NCBI GenBank assembly: GCA_947178145.1
Contig: CAMWXE010000013.1
Coordinates: forward strand, 18,244-82,243
Length of the DNA stretch: 64,000 bases
Direction of reading: 5' to 3'
Origin: an uncultured Lachnospiraceae bacterium
GTDB lineage: Bacteria; Bacillota; Clostridia; Lachnospirales; Lachnospiraceae
In this document: one piece after another, positions 7,499-16,255 of the stretch
Layout of the letters: every line of letters begins with the position of its first letter
How positions within the stretch are numbered: position 1 is the first letter of the stretch
The notes under the pieces: model-generated
The model's database searches: none
Seen by the model: only the letters and a program-made list of their open reading frames with translations
What the model was told of the DNA's origin: nothing
Program-made: the position numbers and the translations under genes

Positions 7499-7795
7499 AA
7501 CGGGATATCCATACCTTTCTATAGATGCTATATCAGTGTGATTACAGCCACCGCTGTGGCAATTTATAATATTGTTTTGTTTCTAGCAAATATCATTCTG
7601 TCGTTTCAGAGCATTTTTCAGATATGCTTTAGTATATCACAACGGGTATTGTTACGCAATCGAATATATATTCCTACTCCGGATTCAGAAATAATAGGAT
7701 TGCAAATAGTATGTTTTGGGTATAAACTTATCATAGAGTGATTCAAAAACTGATAGTAAGGAACTGTTCACAATGAGAGTGGAGAATGCCACAAT
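7499..7795. other. Intergenic region between divergent genes
   Basis: About 300 AT-rich bases between two divergently transcribed genes. It should contain both promoters, but no pair of boxes is convincing. A 67-codon frame at 7538-7741 has no ribosome binding site and no protein-like composition. The one clear element is one copy of the GTAAGGAACTGTTCACAA repeat at 7756-7773. Confidence 0.5.
7756..7773 (+). repeat. Copy of dispersed repeat GTAAGGAACTGTTCACAA
   Basis: The 18 bases are identical to 46643-46660 in the pyrB leader. The core ACTGTTCAC is the reverse complement of the GTGAACAGT found at 30671-30685 and 46674-46682. Here it is a half site without the inverted partner, 23 bases before the start of the downstream gene. 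Confidence 0.65.
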
Positions 7796-8575
7796 ATGAA
7801 AAAAGGGAAGTTAAAATATTCTGACAGAAAGCGTTTTGCCAGGCTGGATGGCATTCGCGGGATTGCGCTGCTGAATATGATTGCATACCATACCATATGG
7901 GATTTCGTGTATCTGTATCAGATGGATTGGAACTGGTACAAATCAGAGGGTGCCTATGTCTGGCAGCAGGGAATCTGTTGGACGTTTATATTTTTGTCCG
8001 GCTTTTGCTGGTCGCTTGGCAGTCGGACATGGAAGCGAGGCATCATTGTGTTTCTGGGTGGAGCCATCATCACGTTTGCGACATTGATTGCAATGCCGCA
8101 GAACCGCGTGCTTTTTGGCGTGCTGACGCTTACGGGTTCCTGTATGTTATTGATGAATGGGATGGACAGATGGCTGTGTAAACTTCCGCCAATCGTTGGA
8201 ATGGCTGTTAGTGGAATTCTCTTTTTTCTGATGAGAAATGTGAATGAGGGATATATGGGATTTGAAAAGTGGAATTTGGCCAGGATTCCAGGCGCATTTT
8301 ACCATAATCTTTTTACGGCATACCTTGGATTTCCACAAAAAGGGTTTTATTCGACCGATTACTTTCCGATACTACCGTGGATATTTCTGTTTATGGCAGG
8401 ATATTTTACATTTCGATATCTCAATGGGAAAAAGAGGATGCGTTTTTTGGAAAAGAGTGTCCTATGGCCGGTCGAGTGGCTTGGAAAACATTCTTTTGAG
8501 ATTTATATGGTCCATCAGCCAGTCATCTATGCGATACTGGAACTGATTTTTTGGGTGCGTGGAAAGTACGGATGA
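7796..8575 (+). CDS. DUF1624/HGSNAT-type membrane protein (putative acyltransferase)
   Basis: A 259-residue protein with about seven hydrophobic segments. The start 'RLDGIRGIALLNMIAYHTIWD' and the later 'FIFLSGFCWSLGSR' match the DUF1624/heparan-alpha-glucosaminide N-acetyltransferase catalytic domain family, in which a conserved His in the first helix region is thought to take part in acyl transfer across the membrane. The C-terminal 'LGKHSFEIYMVHQPVIYAIL' is typical of the same superfamily. Substrate unknown; cell-surface glycan acetylation is only a guess. AGTGGAG lies about ten bases before the ATG. Confidence 0.8.
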   Translation: MKKGKLKYSDRKRFARLDGIRGIALLNMIAYHTIWDFVYLYQMDWNWYKSEGAYVWQQGICWTFIFLSGFCWSLGSRTWKRGIIVFLGGAIITFATLIAMPQNRVLFGVLTLTGSCMLLMNGMDRWLCKLPPIVGMAVSGILFFLMRNVNEGYMGFEKWNLARIPGAFYHNLFTAYLGFPQKGFYSTDYFPILPWIFLFMAGYFTFRYLNGKKRMRFLEKSVLWPVEWLGKHSFEIYMVHQPVIYAILELIFWVRGKYG

Positions 8576-8606
8576 AAAGTACGGATGAAAAGGATGGGTT
8601 TAAGGA

Positions 8607-10049
8607 ATGGGATATTTTCCTTTTTTTATGAATATCACAGGAAAGAATGGGCTCATTGTGGGCGGTGGCCGGATAGCACATCACAAGCTGCAAAAGCTGC
8701 TGCCATATGGGGCGAATCTGACAGTAGTGGCTTCTGAAGTGTCGGAGGAACTGGAGCAAACAGCATTAAAAAATGACATTTGTGTCGTAAGAAGAGACTT
8801 TGAACCGTCGGATTTGGCAGATATCACGTTTGCAATTGCGGCGTCGAATGATGCAGACATAAATTTGGAGGTTGGCAGACTTTGCAGAGAGAGAGGGATT
8901 CTCGTCAATGTGGTGGACGACAAAGACGCGTGCAGCTTTATCTTTCCGTCACTTGTAAAGGCAGGAAAACTCAGTATTGGTATCTCGACAGAGGGCGCAA
9001 GTCCAGCGGTAGCGGCGTCGCTTCGAAGCCAGATCGCGTCTGTGATACCGGCGCAAATAGATGAAATCCTCGATTATCTCAATCGTTTAAGGCCGCTGGC
9101 GAAGGCGCATATTGGGGATCGCAACAGGCGCACAGCATTTTTGAAGGAAATGGCGCGGACATGCATGGACCAAAATGCTGTGTTTGATGAACATGAGACA
9201 ATGCGGCGGCTGAAAGTATTCACGGATGCAAACAGGAAGAATAATACAAATATTACAGGCAAAGTGCTGCTTGTCGGCGCAGGCTGCGGCTGTTATGATC
9301 TGATTACATTAAGAGGACTTCGCGCAATACGGCGGGCAAGTGTCTTGATATATGATGATTTGATTGCCCCAGGGCTTTTAGAACATGCCTCGGAGAGCTG
9401 TGAGCGAATTTATGTGGGAAAGAGAAGCGGCAGACACAGTATGTGCCAGGAGCAGATTAATGCGCTTTTGATTCAAAAGGCAAAAGAAGGCGGTCTGGTA
9501 GTCCGCTTAAAGGGCGGTGATCCGTTTGTGTTTGGCAGAGGAATGGAGGAAATGGCTGCACTCTTAGAGGAGGGGATCGATGTGGAGTATGTTCCTGGAA
9601 TCACTTCTTGCATTGCGGTTCCGGCGTTTGCTGGCATTCCGGTGACACACAGGGAGATCAGCAGAAGCTTTCATGTGATTACAGGACATACTGCGTCCGG
9701 CAGCCGGGAAATTGATTTCCAGTCACTTGCGTGTCTCGAAGGCACGCTTGTATTTCTGATGGGATTGGGGCATCTGACGCAGATTGCGGAGGGATTGATG
9801 CGGGCTGGAAAGGATGCGGCTACACCTGCTGCAGTGATACAGGGCCAATTTGATTCAAGTGTGGAAATGGTGCGGGGAACGCTTTCGGATATCGCGGCAA
9901 AAGCAGAGGAGTCCCAGATCCAGACACCAGCAGTGATTGTCGTCGGAAAGGTTGTGGATGTTGTAAAAAGTTCTGTAACATGTTATAATGTACACGAAAG
10001 AAATGAGCAGTATAGAGAACAAAAGGAGCATGACAATGAAATTAAGTGA
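8607..10049 (+). CDS. cysG: Siroheme synthase-type protein: precorrin-2 dehydrogenase fused to uroporphyrinogen-III C-methyltransferase
   Basis: A 480-residue two-domain protein. Residues 1-150 are a precorrin-2 dehydrogenase/ferrochelatase (NAD-binding 'IVGGGRIAHHKL', then 'NVVDDKDACSFIFPSLVKAG' and 'GISTEGASPAVAASLR'). Residues about 220-460 are an SAM-dependent uroporphyrinogen-III methyltransferase ('LRGLRAIRRASV', 'RLKGGDPFVFGRGMEE', 'PAFAGIPVTHR'). Together they turn uroporphyrinogen III into sirohydrochlorin or siroheme. The usual GAGPGD loop reads GAGCGC here. No other tetrapyrrole gene is adjacent. The last 14 bases overlap the metF start, and the metF promoter is inside its 3' end. 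Confidence 0.9.
   Translation: MGYFPFFMNITGKNGLIVGGGRIAHHKLQKLLPYGANLTVVASEVSEELEQTALKNDICVVRRDFEPSDLADITFAIAASNDADINLEVGRLCRERGILVNVVDDKDACSFIFPSLVKAGKLSIGISTEGASPAVAASLRSQIASVIPAQIDEILDYLNRLRPLAKAHIGDRNRRTAFLKEMARTCMDQNAVFDEHETMRRLKVFTDANRKNNTNITGKVLLVGAGCGCYDLITLRGLRAIRRASVLIYDDLIAPGLLEHASESCERIYVGKRSGRHSMCQEQINALLIQKAKEGGLVVRLKGGDPFVFGRGMEEMAALLEEGIDVEYVPGITSCIAVPAFAGIPVTHREISRSFHVITGHTASGSREIDFQSLACLEGTLVFLMGLGHLTQIAEGLMRAGKDAATPAAVIQGQFDSSVEMVRGTLSDIAAKAEESQIQTPAVIVVGKVVDVVKSSVTCYNVHERNEQYREQKEHDNEIK
9961..9989 (+). promoter_or_regulatory. Promoter for metF inside the 3' end of cysG
   Basis: TTGTAA (9961-9966), 17 bases, then extended TGTTATAAT with TATAAT at 9984-9989. It gives a leader of about 40 bases before the metF ATG. 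Confidence 0.65.
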
Positions 10050-10899
10050 AATACTACAGAAGAATGATGTGACACTGTCCTTTGAGGTTTTTCCGCCGAA
10101 GGCTACATCCAATTATGAGGCCGTGCAGAAAGCCGCATACGGTGTTGCAAAATTAAAGCCAAGCTATATGAGTGTGACATATGGCGCAGGCGGAAGCACA
10201 CGCGGCAGTACGTTAAAGATTGCAAAGGGAATTCAGGAGGAGTATGGAGTCACGACAATTGCGCATCTGACCTGTGTGGGGGCTACAAAGGAGGGAATCC
10301 GGCAGTCACTTGCAGACATGAAGGCGGCAGGAATCGAAAATGTACTTGCTCTGCGCGGCGATATGCCCAAAGATTTCGAGGGAGAACCGTTTATTGATTA
10401 TCACTATGCGTCGGAGCTCACTGCAGATATTAAGGAGTTTGGCGGTATGTGTATTGGGGGAGCATGTTATCCGGAAGGGCATGTCGAGTCTGCAAATACA
10501 CATGAGGATATTCTGAATTTAAAGAGAAAAGTTGATGCGGGCTGTGAGTTTCTGACGACGCAGATGTTTTTTGACAACAATATTTTCTACCATTTTCTCT
10601 GCAGAGTGCGTGAGGCTGGAATTGACGTTCCTGTGATTCCGGGGATTATGCCGATCACAAGACCTTCTCAACTGCGAAATGCGATAAAACTGTCTGGCTG
10701 CAACGTGCCGATGCGGTTTCGGAGTATTGTGGACTGCTTTGGCAATAATCCGGAGGCGATGCAGCAGGCAGGCATCATTTATGCCACGGACCAGATCATT
10801 GACCTGATTGCAAACGGGATAAAGCATGTCCATGTCTATTCCATGAATAAGCCGGAGGTCGTAAAAGGGATTCAGGATGGTCTCAACAAAATTATTTAA
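10036..10899 (+). CDS. metF: 5,10-methylenetetrahydrofolate reductase
   Basis: A 287-residue TIM-barrel flavoprotein of the MTHFR family. Seen are the N-terminal 'LSFEVFPPKA' with the catalytic Glu, 'MSVTYGAGGSTRG', 'NVLALRGDMP' and 'FLTTQMFFDN'. It reduces methylene-tetrahydrofolate to methyl-tetrahydrofolate for methionine synthesis or the Wood-Ljungdahl methyl branch. ATG 10036 is preferred: the AGGAG at 10024-10028 is seven bases upstream, whereas ATG 10030 would be only one base away. It overlaps the cysG end but has its own promoter. Confidence 0.92.
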   Translation: MKLSEILQKNDVTLSFEVFPPKATSNYEAVQKAAYGVAKLKPSYMSVTYGAGGSTRGSTLKIAKGIQEEYGVTTIAHLTCVGATKEGIRQSLADMKAAGIENVLALRGDMPKDFEGEPFIDYHYASELTADIKEFGGMCIGGACYPEGHVESANTHEDILNLKRKVDAGCEFLTTQMFFDNNIFYHFLCRVREAGIDVPVIPGIMPITRPSQLRNAIKLSGCNVPMRFRSIVDCFGNNPEAMQQAGIIYATDQIIDLIANGIKHVHVYSMNKPEVVKGIQDGLNKII

Positions 10900-10976
10900 C
10901 AAAATATTTCAAGGTATGATTGCCTGATTTCCGGCATAGATTATACAAATACAAGATTTCATGGAAATAGAAGGCT

Positions 10977-12257
10977 ATGCGGAATATTTATGTTGGAGAT
11001 GTGGGTGTTGCAGTAAAGTATCTGCAGTTGGCGCTGAACAGAGCAGGTTTTCGGATTCAGATTGATGGTCAGTTCGGAAGAGAAACCTGCAGTGCGCTGA
11101 AAAGATTTATGGGAGAGGGAGTCGGCTGCTACGTGGACAGGGCAGCGTGGGCAAAGCTGATTCCTTATCTCAAAGGTTATACGACACATGTGATCACTGC
11201 AGGGGAAACACTGTGGGGAATAGCAGATGCGTATGATACACTGGTATCGGCGATATTGACGGCAAACCCGTCGCTCGATGCCATGAATTTACAGATAGGG
11301 ACGCGGATTTACGTTCCTTTTTCTTTTGCGCTGGTGGATGAAAGTGTGCCGTACACGTCAAGCCTTACTGAGTTTGTCATGGAGGGATTGAAGATTCGTT
11401 ATCCTTTTTTGATTTCGGGCTGTATCGGGAAAAGTGTCATGGGCAGGGAAGTCTGCTATCTGCAGTTTGGAGAGGGACCGACGCAGGTCTGCTACAATGC
11501 CTGTTTTCATGCGAATGAGTGGATTACGACACCAATATTGCTGAAATTTGCGGAGGCGTACGCAAAAGCTTACGCGGAGGGGGAGGAGCTCTATGGGGAA
11601 GACACGGAAGCGCTGTTTAACGAGTACAGCTTATACTTGATTCCGATGGTCAATCCAGATGGCGCTGACCTTGTAAACGGAATGATCCGAAATGAGGAGT
11701 ATGTCGAGCAGACAATGGCGATTTCTGCGGATTATCCGTCGATACCGTATCCGGAGGGCTGGAAGGCAAACATCAACGGAATCGATTTGAATCTTCAGTT
11801 TCCAGCGGGATGGGAAAATGCAAGAGAAATTAAGTTTGCGCAGGGTTACACGTCCCCGGCACCGAGAGATTTTGTGGGGGAGGCGCCGCTTTCGGCAATC
11901 GAGAGCATTAATATGTACCATTTTACGACAGCACATAATTTTCAACTGGTACTTGCCTATCACACACAGGGCGAGGTAATCTACTGGAAATACCTCGATT
12001 ACGAGCCGGAGCGGTCGAGGCGCATTGCAGAATATTTCGGAAGAGTCAGCGGTTATCTGGTGGAGGAGACACCCTACGCGTCGGGTTATGCGGGCTATAA
12101 GGACTGGTTTATCGAGGCGTACAACCGCCCCGGATATACAATTGAAGCGGGGCGCGGCACCAATCCGCTGAGTATGAGCCAGTTTCCCGGGATTTATGCG
12201 GATAACAGGCTGATATTGGTGGGGGGAATGACGCAGCTGCGCGCTCTGGAGAATTGA
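10977..12257 (+). CDS. M14 zinc carboxypeptidase with peptidoglycan-binding and LysM domains
   Basis: A 426-residue protein with three parts: an N-terminal peptidoglycan-binding repeat (residues 1-62), a LysM domain (about 68-112, 'HVITAGETLWGIADAYDTL'), and an M14 metallopeptidase. The zinc ligands are in 'FHANEW' (about 177-182) and 'LAYHTQGE' (about 326), and the catalytic Glu is in 'YTIEAGRGTNPL' (about 388). The arrangement resembles gamma-D-glutamyl-diaminopimelate peptidase I, which cuts peptidoglycan stem peptides. There is no signal peptide, as in the sporulation/recycling types. It converges on the eCIS ATPase gene with a 16-base gap. Confidence 0.88.
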   Translation: MRNIYVGDVGVAVKYLQLALNRAGFRIQIDGQFGRETCSALKRFMGEGVGCYVDRAAWAKLIPYLKGYTTHVITAGETLWGIADAYDTLVSAILTANPSLDAMNLQIGTRIYVPFSFALVDESVPYTSSLTEFVMEGLKIRYPFLISGCIGKSVMGREVCYLQFGEGPTQVCYNACFHANEWITTPILLKFAEAYAKAYAEGEELYGEDTEALFNEYSLYLIPMVNPDGADLVNGMIRNEEYVEQTMAISADYPSIPYPEGWKANINGIDLNLQFPAGWENAREIKFAQGYTSPAPRDFVGEAPLSAIESINMYHFTTAHNFQLVLAYHTQGEVIYWKYLDYEPERSRRIAEYFGRVSGYLVEETPYASGYAGYKDWFIEAYNRPGYTIEAGRGTNPLSMSQFPGIYADNRLILVGGMTQLRALEN

Positions 12258-12273
12258 GCAGCTGCCGACACCA

Positions 12274-14313
12274 TTAATCTGTAATGGCCATAAGTTCCCC
12301 GTACTTTCCCCACATTTCCCTGGTAACAGGGCGTTCCAGCTTCTCATACTCTGCACGGACAGCGCTCAATACGTGTTCCATGCAGAGTTTTCTTCTGTCA
12401 TGGATTGCCATGACACATGCGGCATAGACCACATTTTTGATAATGCCCCCAGTGAAGTCAAACTGTTTTGACAGGTAATCGATGTCCAGTTCTTCGCGAG
12501 GCAGCTCTGGAGGCAAACAGTCCTCCCAGATGCTTCGCCGCATTGCGGCATCGGGAGACTGGTATTTTAAGACATATTTCATGCGGCGCAGAAAGGCTTT
12601 GTCGATATTGTTGTACAGATTTGTGGCGAGTATCACAATGCCGTCAAACTGCTCGATGCGCTGCAGAATGTAGGAGACCTCCATATTGGCGTAGCGATCC
12701 TTTCCGTCCGTTACTTCGCCGCGCTTGCCAAAGAGGGAATCAGCTTCGTCGAAAAAGAGTACAGGCTTTGCTTTCTGGGCAAATGCAAAGATTTGCTCCA
12801 AATGTTTCTCTGTCTCACCAATGTATTTGTCAAGCACATGTGACAAGTCAATCTGATACAGGGCAGTGCCAAGTTCTTTGGCCATGGCATGTGCAGTCAT
12901 GGTTTTTCCTGTTCCGGGAGGTCCATAGAGCAGCACAGTCACAGCCCTGCCATAAGGATATTGGCGTTTGAGGTTCCACTCTTCGAAAATCCGGTATCCC
13001 TCGGAAGCGCTGCAGCAGATCTGTTCCAGTGTCTTTTTTGTCTGGAGAGGAAGTTTTAGATCTTCAAACTGGATAGATGGATATAGCAGCTGCCCCAGGA
13101 GTTCTGCCTGTCCTTCGTACAGGATTTCCTTGCAGATAACAGCAAAATCCCCCGGACTGTCCTGACTGGTACTGCGCCAGCGTGATACTGCATCGGCAAT
13201 TTCGCTTGCAGAGAGCTGGTATCGCACAGAGCAGTCGGCACAGTCCAGCGGAAGCTGGTAAAGCTTGGAGAAGCCACAAAACATTGCTTCCCGTTCTCCG
13301 CGTGAGGGTTCGCGAAGCGCAATCTGATGCACATGGAAACAGTCGCCGGGTGAAACGTGTACCTCTGCATCTGTGCACAGGATTACGGGAAGATCTGCCT
13401 CAACGAAAGGAAGAACTGTCTGGGTCAAAAAATCTGACGCTGTTGTCTGAATTTGCTGGAGCAGTGGTGTGGTGATGCCGTGGAGACAGACCACTGCATT
13501 TTTCAAATAGGCGGCGTGAACGAGCCTGTTCCAGAAGGAATCCGCCTCTGCATCAGATTCGAACAAACATTTGCATTTTGGCATGTGGACAAGAAGCAAG
13601 TCTTTTTTCATCAGGCATGCAGTATGTCTGGCAAGAAAACGCTTTCCTCCGGATCCTTTTAAGTGGAGAATGTTCGCATGAAAATGTCCGGTGTCAGAGA
13701 GCCACGCTGCGCCTTCCACGGCGAAGTTCTGTCGGATAAACAGGGGATGCAGTGTGAGACTGTGCTCAAAATATTCTACCCGGTCGGAATATAGTTTGGG
13801 AAACAGACTGTTTGAACCAGTCAGGTAGGAGAGCAGGGCATTGTCAATCTCAATTGACGCGTAGGGAAGGGGATTTTTGTTCCAGTCCACAGTACATACT
13901 TTTTGGAGTTTCTGCAATCTGCGCATGATATCATTGTAGCTGGAATGTGTGATGCCATCCAGTTCTGATGCAAGCTGTATGGTTACAATATTTCCGGTGT
14001 AATAGTTCAGATAAGCGGCAAATTCCGGCACATACGCTGCAGCGAGGCAGAGATCGAGCACATTGTACAATATGCCGCTGTCCAGTTCCTCCTCTTCTCC
14101 ACAGAGGCGGGAGAGGAGTTCGTAGTAGCGGCAGGCCTCTGGTCCGGCATCACGCTGCCATGCTTCCAGATGCGCTTCGGTCAGGCGCTCCGTGAGCACG
14201 CGGAGATAGGGGAAGCGTTCAAAGCTGTTCTGGCGCCCGGTCTCCTCCAGATACAGGTAAGATTTCAGGATAATTCTGTATATTGTGATTTCCAGAAAGT
14301 TCATGAGATACAT
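12274..14313 (-). CDS. AAA+ ATPase of the eCIS (Afp15/Pvc15) type
   Basis: A 679-residue protein. The C-terminal third is a classic AAA+ module: Walker A 'GPPGTGKT' near residue 461, Walker B 'PVLFFDEADSLFGKR', and the second-region 'IEQFDGIVILATNLYNNIDK' with arginine finger 'RRMKYVL'. The 'IGETEKHLEQIF' and 'KDRYANMEVSYILQRIEQFDG' stretches are those of ATPases in extracellular contractile injection systems. The N-terminal 430 residues include a degenerate second P-loop-like unit ('LHLKGSGGKRFLA'). It lies back to back with a DUF4255 gene, its usual partner. No sheath, tube or baseplate gene is in the window. AGAAAGGAAA precedes the start. Confidence 0.85.
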   Translation of the reverse strand: MYLMNFLEITIYRIILKSYLYLEETGRQNSFERFPYLRVLTERLTEAHLEAWQRDAGPEACRYYELLSRLCGEEEELDSGILYNVLDLCLAAAYVPEFAAYLNYYTGNIVTIQLASELDGITHSSYNDIMRRLQKLQKVCTVDWNKNPLPYASIEIDNALLSYLTGSNSLFPKLYSDRVEYFEHSLTLHPLFIRQNFAVEGAAWLSDTGHFHANILHLKGSGGKRFLARHTACLMKKDLLLVHMPKCKCLFESDAEADSFWNRLVHAAYLKNAVVCLHGITTPLLQQIQTTASDFLTQTVLPFVEADLPVILCTDAEVHVSPGDCFHVHQIALREPSRGEREAMFCGFSKLYQLPLDCADCSVRYQLSASEIADAVSRWRSTSQDSPGDFAVICKEILYEGQAELLGQLLYPSIQFEDLKLPLQTKKTLEQICCSASEGYRIFEEWNLKRQYPYGRAVTVLLYGPPGTGKTMTAHAMAKELGTALYQIDLSHVLDKYIGETEKHLEQIFAFAQKAKPVLFFDEADSLFGKRGEVTDGKDRYANMEVSYILQRIEQFDGIVILATNLYNNIDKAFLRRMKYVLKYQSPDAAMRRSIWEDCLPPELPREELDIDYLSKQFDFTGGIIKNVVYAACVMAIHDRRKLCMEHVLSAVRAEYEKLERPVTREMWGKYGELMAITD

Positions 14314-14400
14314 TTTCCTTTCTAAAAAGATTGCAAATCTTTTTTACTCTTATCATACCAGACAGAGGCGGAAATGTGTAGCAAAATTTATTAAAACGGA

Positions 14401-14429
14401 TTGCTTTTTGTAATATTTTTGTGTAAAAT
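14401..14429 (+). promoter_or_regulatory. Possible promoter for the DUF4255 gene
   Basis: TTGCTT (14401-14406), 17 bases, TAAAAT (14424-14429). The -35 box is weak. It would produce a leader of about 150 bases. No convincing promoter for the divergent ATPase gene was found in 14314-14400. Confidence 0.35.
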
Positions 14430-14585
14430 GACAACAAGATAAGGAAGGGGAACGATAGGATAAATTGAGACAATGGAGAGCGGCAGGCAGTGGCACTGCC
14501 GGATAAGAAGATGCAGGGGAAAGTGTGGATGAAGGTGTCAGAAAGAACGGCACAGTCATATTAAAATAAGGAGTGATTGATTTTC

Positions 14586-15158
14586 ATGGGAAACTATACA
14601 ATAATTACAGAAACTGGCAGACGTTTGGTGGAAGTGCTGCAGAGTGTATTAGTGCCGAATCTGGTACAAAGCGCTGACGAGATAGGGCTTAGAAGCCCTG
14701 AGGACAGGGGAGATGTGGTGGTTGGAGTGTTTCTGTATGACGTGCGGTTAAGCGAGGAAGTGTTCCAGCATTCGCGCGTGGTGACAAGAGAACGGATTTC
14801 GAAGCCGCCTGTATTGCTGAGTCTTTATTATATGATTACGGCCTATTCCAAGAGTGATGCTGCCTACAGGCTGATGCGGGATGAACTGATATTGGGCCGT
14901 ATTATACAATATTTTTACGACAATCCGATTCTTCTTCCAAACGAGGATGAGCCACACAAGGCATACGACACTGAGCTGCACGTCCAGATGTTGAATCCGG
15001 ATACAGACGAGCGGTCTAAGATATGGAATTTTCCAAATGTAGGAAACAGATTGTCACTGTTTTATAAGATATCGCCGGTTGCGATTGATTCAACAGCAGG
15101 CAAGGCGATTGCAAAGGTTACAGAAATGGATATCGATGTAATTTTGCGGACAGATTAG
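14586..15158 (+). CDS. DUF4255 domain protein (Pvc16/Afp16-like)
   Basis: A 190-residue protein matching DUF4255 (Pvc16 N-terminal domain): 'VVVGVFLYDVRLSEE' and 'PPVLLSLYYMITAYSKSDAA' followed by a C-terminal 'NRLSLFYKISPVAID' are family features. In phage-tail-like injection systems this protein caps the distal end of the tube and sheath. ATG 14586 follows AAGGAG at about 12 bases; a TTG at 14577 is closer but less plausible. It is divergent from the Pvc15-like ATPase, and the remaining parts of an eCIS are absent here. It may serve a particle encoded elsewhere or be a relic. Confidence 0.85.
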   Translation: MGNYTIITETGRRLVEVLQSVLVPNLVQSADEIGLRSPEDRGDVVVGVFLYDVRLSEEVFQHSRVVTRERISKPPVLLSLYYMITAYSKSDAAYRLMRDELILGRIIQYFYDNPILLPNEDEPHKAYDTELHVQMLNPDTDERSKIWNFPNVGNRLSLFYKISPVAIDSTAGKAIAKVTEMDIDVILRTD

Positions 15159-15255
15159 TAATTTTCACTTATTTCAAATAATCCTGAAAGCACATTTAAG
15201 GAAAAGGATTCTGAACGCGGCTGCGTTTCAATAAAAAAGAAAGGACATTAGTATT

Positions 15256-15894
15256 ATGGAAAATGTAGTTATGGTGCTGTTTGATGTGGAAAGCGAGGCA
15301 TATCAGGCATTGTCTGAGCTCAAGCGGGATGCGGTTAATCCTTTGTATACAATCTCGCAGATGGAACTTGTCAAGAAGATGAATGGCCGAATTCTGCCCT
15401 GCGATGGATTTGATTCCGGCGTGGATACACGGGATGATGCTGTCATGGGTGGATTGATTGGAGGCTTGGTAGGGATTTTGGGCGGACCGCTTGGTATACT
15501 GCTCAGCGGGAGTATTGGCGCCTTGATTGGAAATGTGAAAGATACCTTTGATGCGGAGAAGAATATCTCCATGTTGGAATATGTCAGCGAAAAAGCGAAG
15601 GAGAATCAGGCCGCACTGATCGCGCTGCTTCAGGAGACAGATGAGATGCATTTTGACCGCAGGCTTTCTAAATTCAGGACCGAGATTCTCCGCTGGGATG
15701 CCGCCATCATTGCAATCGAAGTCGAGGAAGCTGAAAATCTGGAAAGGGAGATGCAGAAACAGGCAAGAGACAGAATGCGCAGCGAGAAAAAGGAGGAATT
15801 CAGGCAGAATATAGACGAAGCGCGAAATAAAATCCATGCGGACATGGAGGCATTGAAACGCAAATCCATTCGGCACAATAAATCCGACTTCTGA
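15256..15894 (+). CDS. Glycine-zipper protein with coiled-coil tail (DUF1269-like)
   Basis: A 212-residue protein. Residues 1-60 form an alpha/beta fold ('VVMVLFDVESEAYQALSELK') like the YflT/DUF1269 stress proteins. Residues 62-95 are very Gly-rich and hydrophobic ('GGLIGGLVGILGGPLGILLS'), a membrane-interacting glycine zipper. Residues 150-212 are highly charged and helical, with many Arg/Lys/Glu. AAAGGA lies upstream. It follows the DUF4255 gene after 97 bases but a functional link is not shown. Exact role unknown. Confidence 0.7.
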   Translation: MENVVMVLFDVESEAYQALSELKRDAVNPLYTISQMELVKKMNGRILPCDGFDSGVDTRDDAVMGGLIGGLVGILGGPLGILLSGSIGALIGNVKDTFDAEKNISMLEYVSEKAKENQAALIALLQETDEMHFDRRLSKFRTEILRWDAAIIAIEVEEAENLEREMQKQARDRMRSEKKEEFRQNIDEARNKIHADMEALKRKSIRHNKSDF

Positions 15895-15905
15895 ACCAGC
15901 CCTTT

Positions 15906-16133
15906 TATCGCGGTGCTGCCGTGTGGGGAGACTGCGCTACGATTCTCCCGTGGACGTTATATCAGCAGTACGGTGACAAGAGTATTCTGGGAGAGCAGTA
16001 CGAGAGCATGCATTCCTGGGTGGACTGGGTCACAGGAAGAATTGAGAAGGCCGGAACAGACGGTTTGTGGACAGGTGATTTTCAATGGGGTGACTGGCTG
16101 GCGCTGGACGGACCTGTGAAAGGCGGGACCTAG
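15906..16133 (+). pseudogene. Fragment of a GH78 alpha-L-rhamnosidase
   Basis: The frame reads 'YRGAAVWGDCATILPWTLYQ' and then 'YGDKSILGEQYESMHSWVDW' and 'DGLWTGDFQWGDWLALDG', which match the (alpha/alpha)6 catalytic barrel of GH78 rhamnosidases, including the WGDxxT and GDWLALD blocks near the active-site acids. Only about 75 residues remain of an enzyme that normally has 700 or more. Nothing before 15906 or after the TAG continues it. It is a short relic of a lost sugar-utilisation gene. Bases 16134-16255 hold no recognised feature. Confidence 0.75.
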
Positions 16134-16255
16134 GCGCGCTGGTGGTTGTCAGAAGCCGCGGTGGGGTTCAATAGAAGGAAAAGTAACGAAAAGGGGAGCT
16201 ATGCAGGAAACGCATACAATGGAAAAGTGTTTAATAGATAAACGAAAGGTACATT

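Noticed and set aside
7538..7741. 67-codon frame in the intergenic region
   Set aside because: No ribosome binding site, very Ile/Phe-rich chance composition and no continuation.
11631..12356. Minus-strand frame of 241 codons opposite the M14 peptidase
   Set aside because: Shadow of a well-supported gene; rich in Arg, Cys and His with no family pattern.
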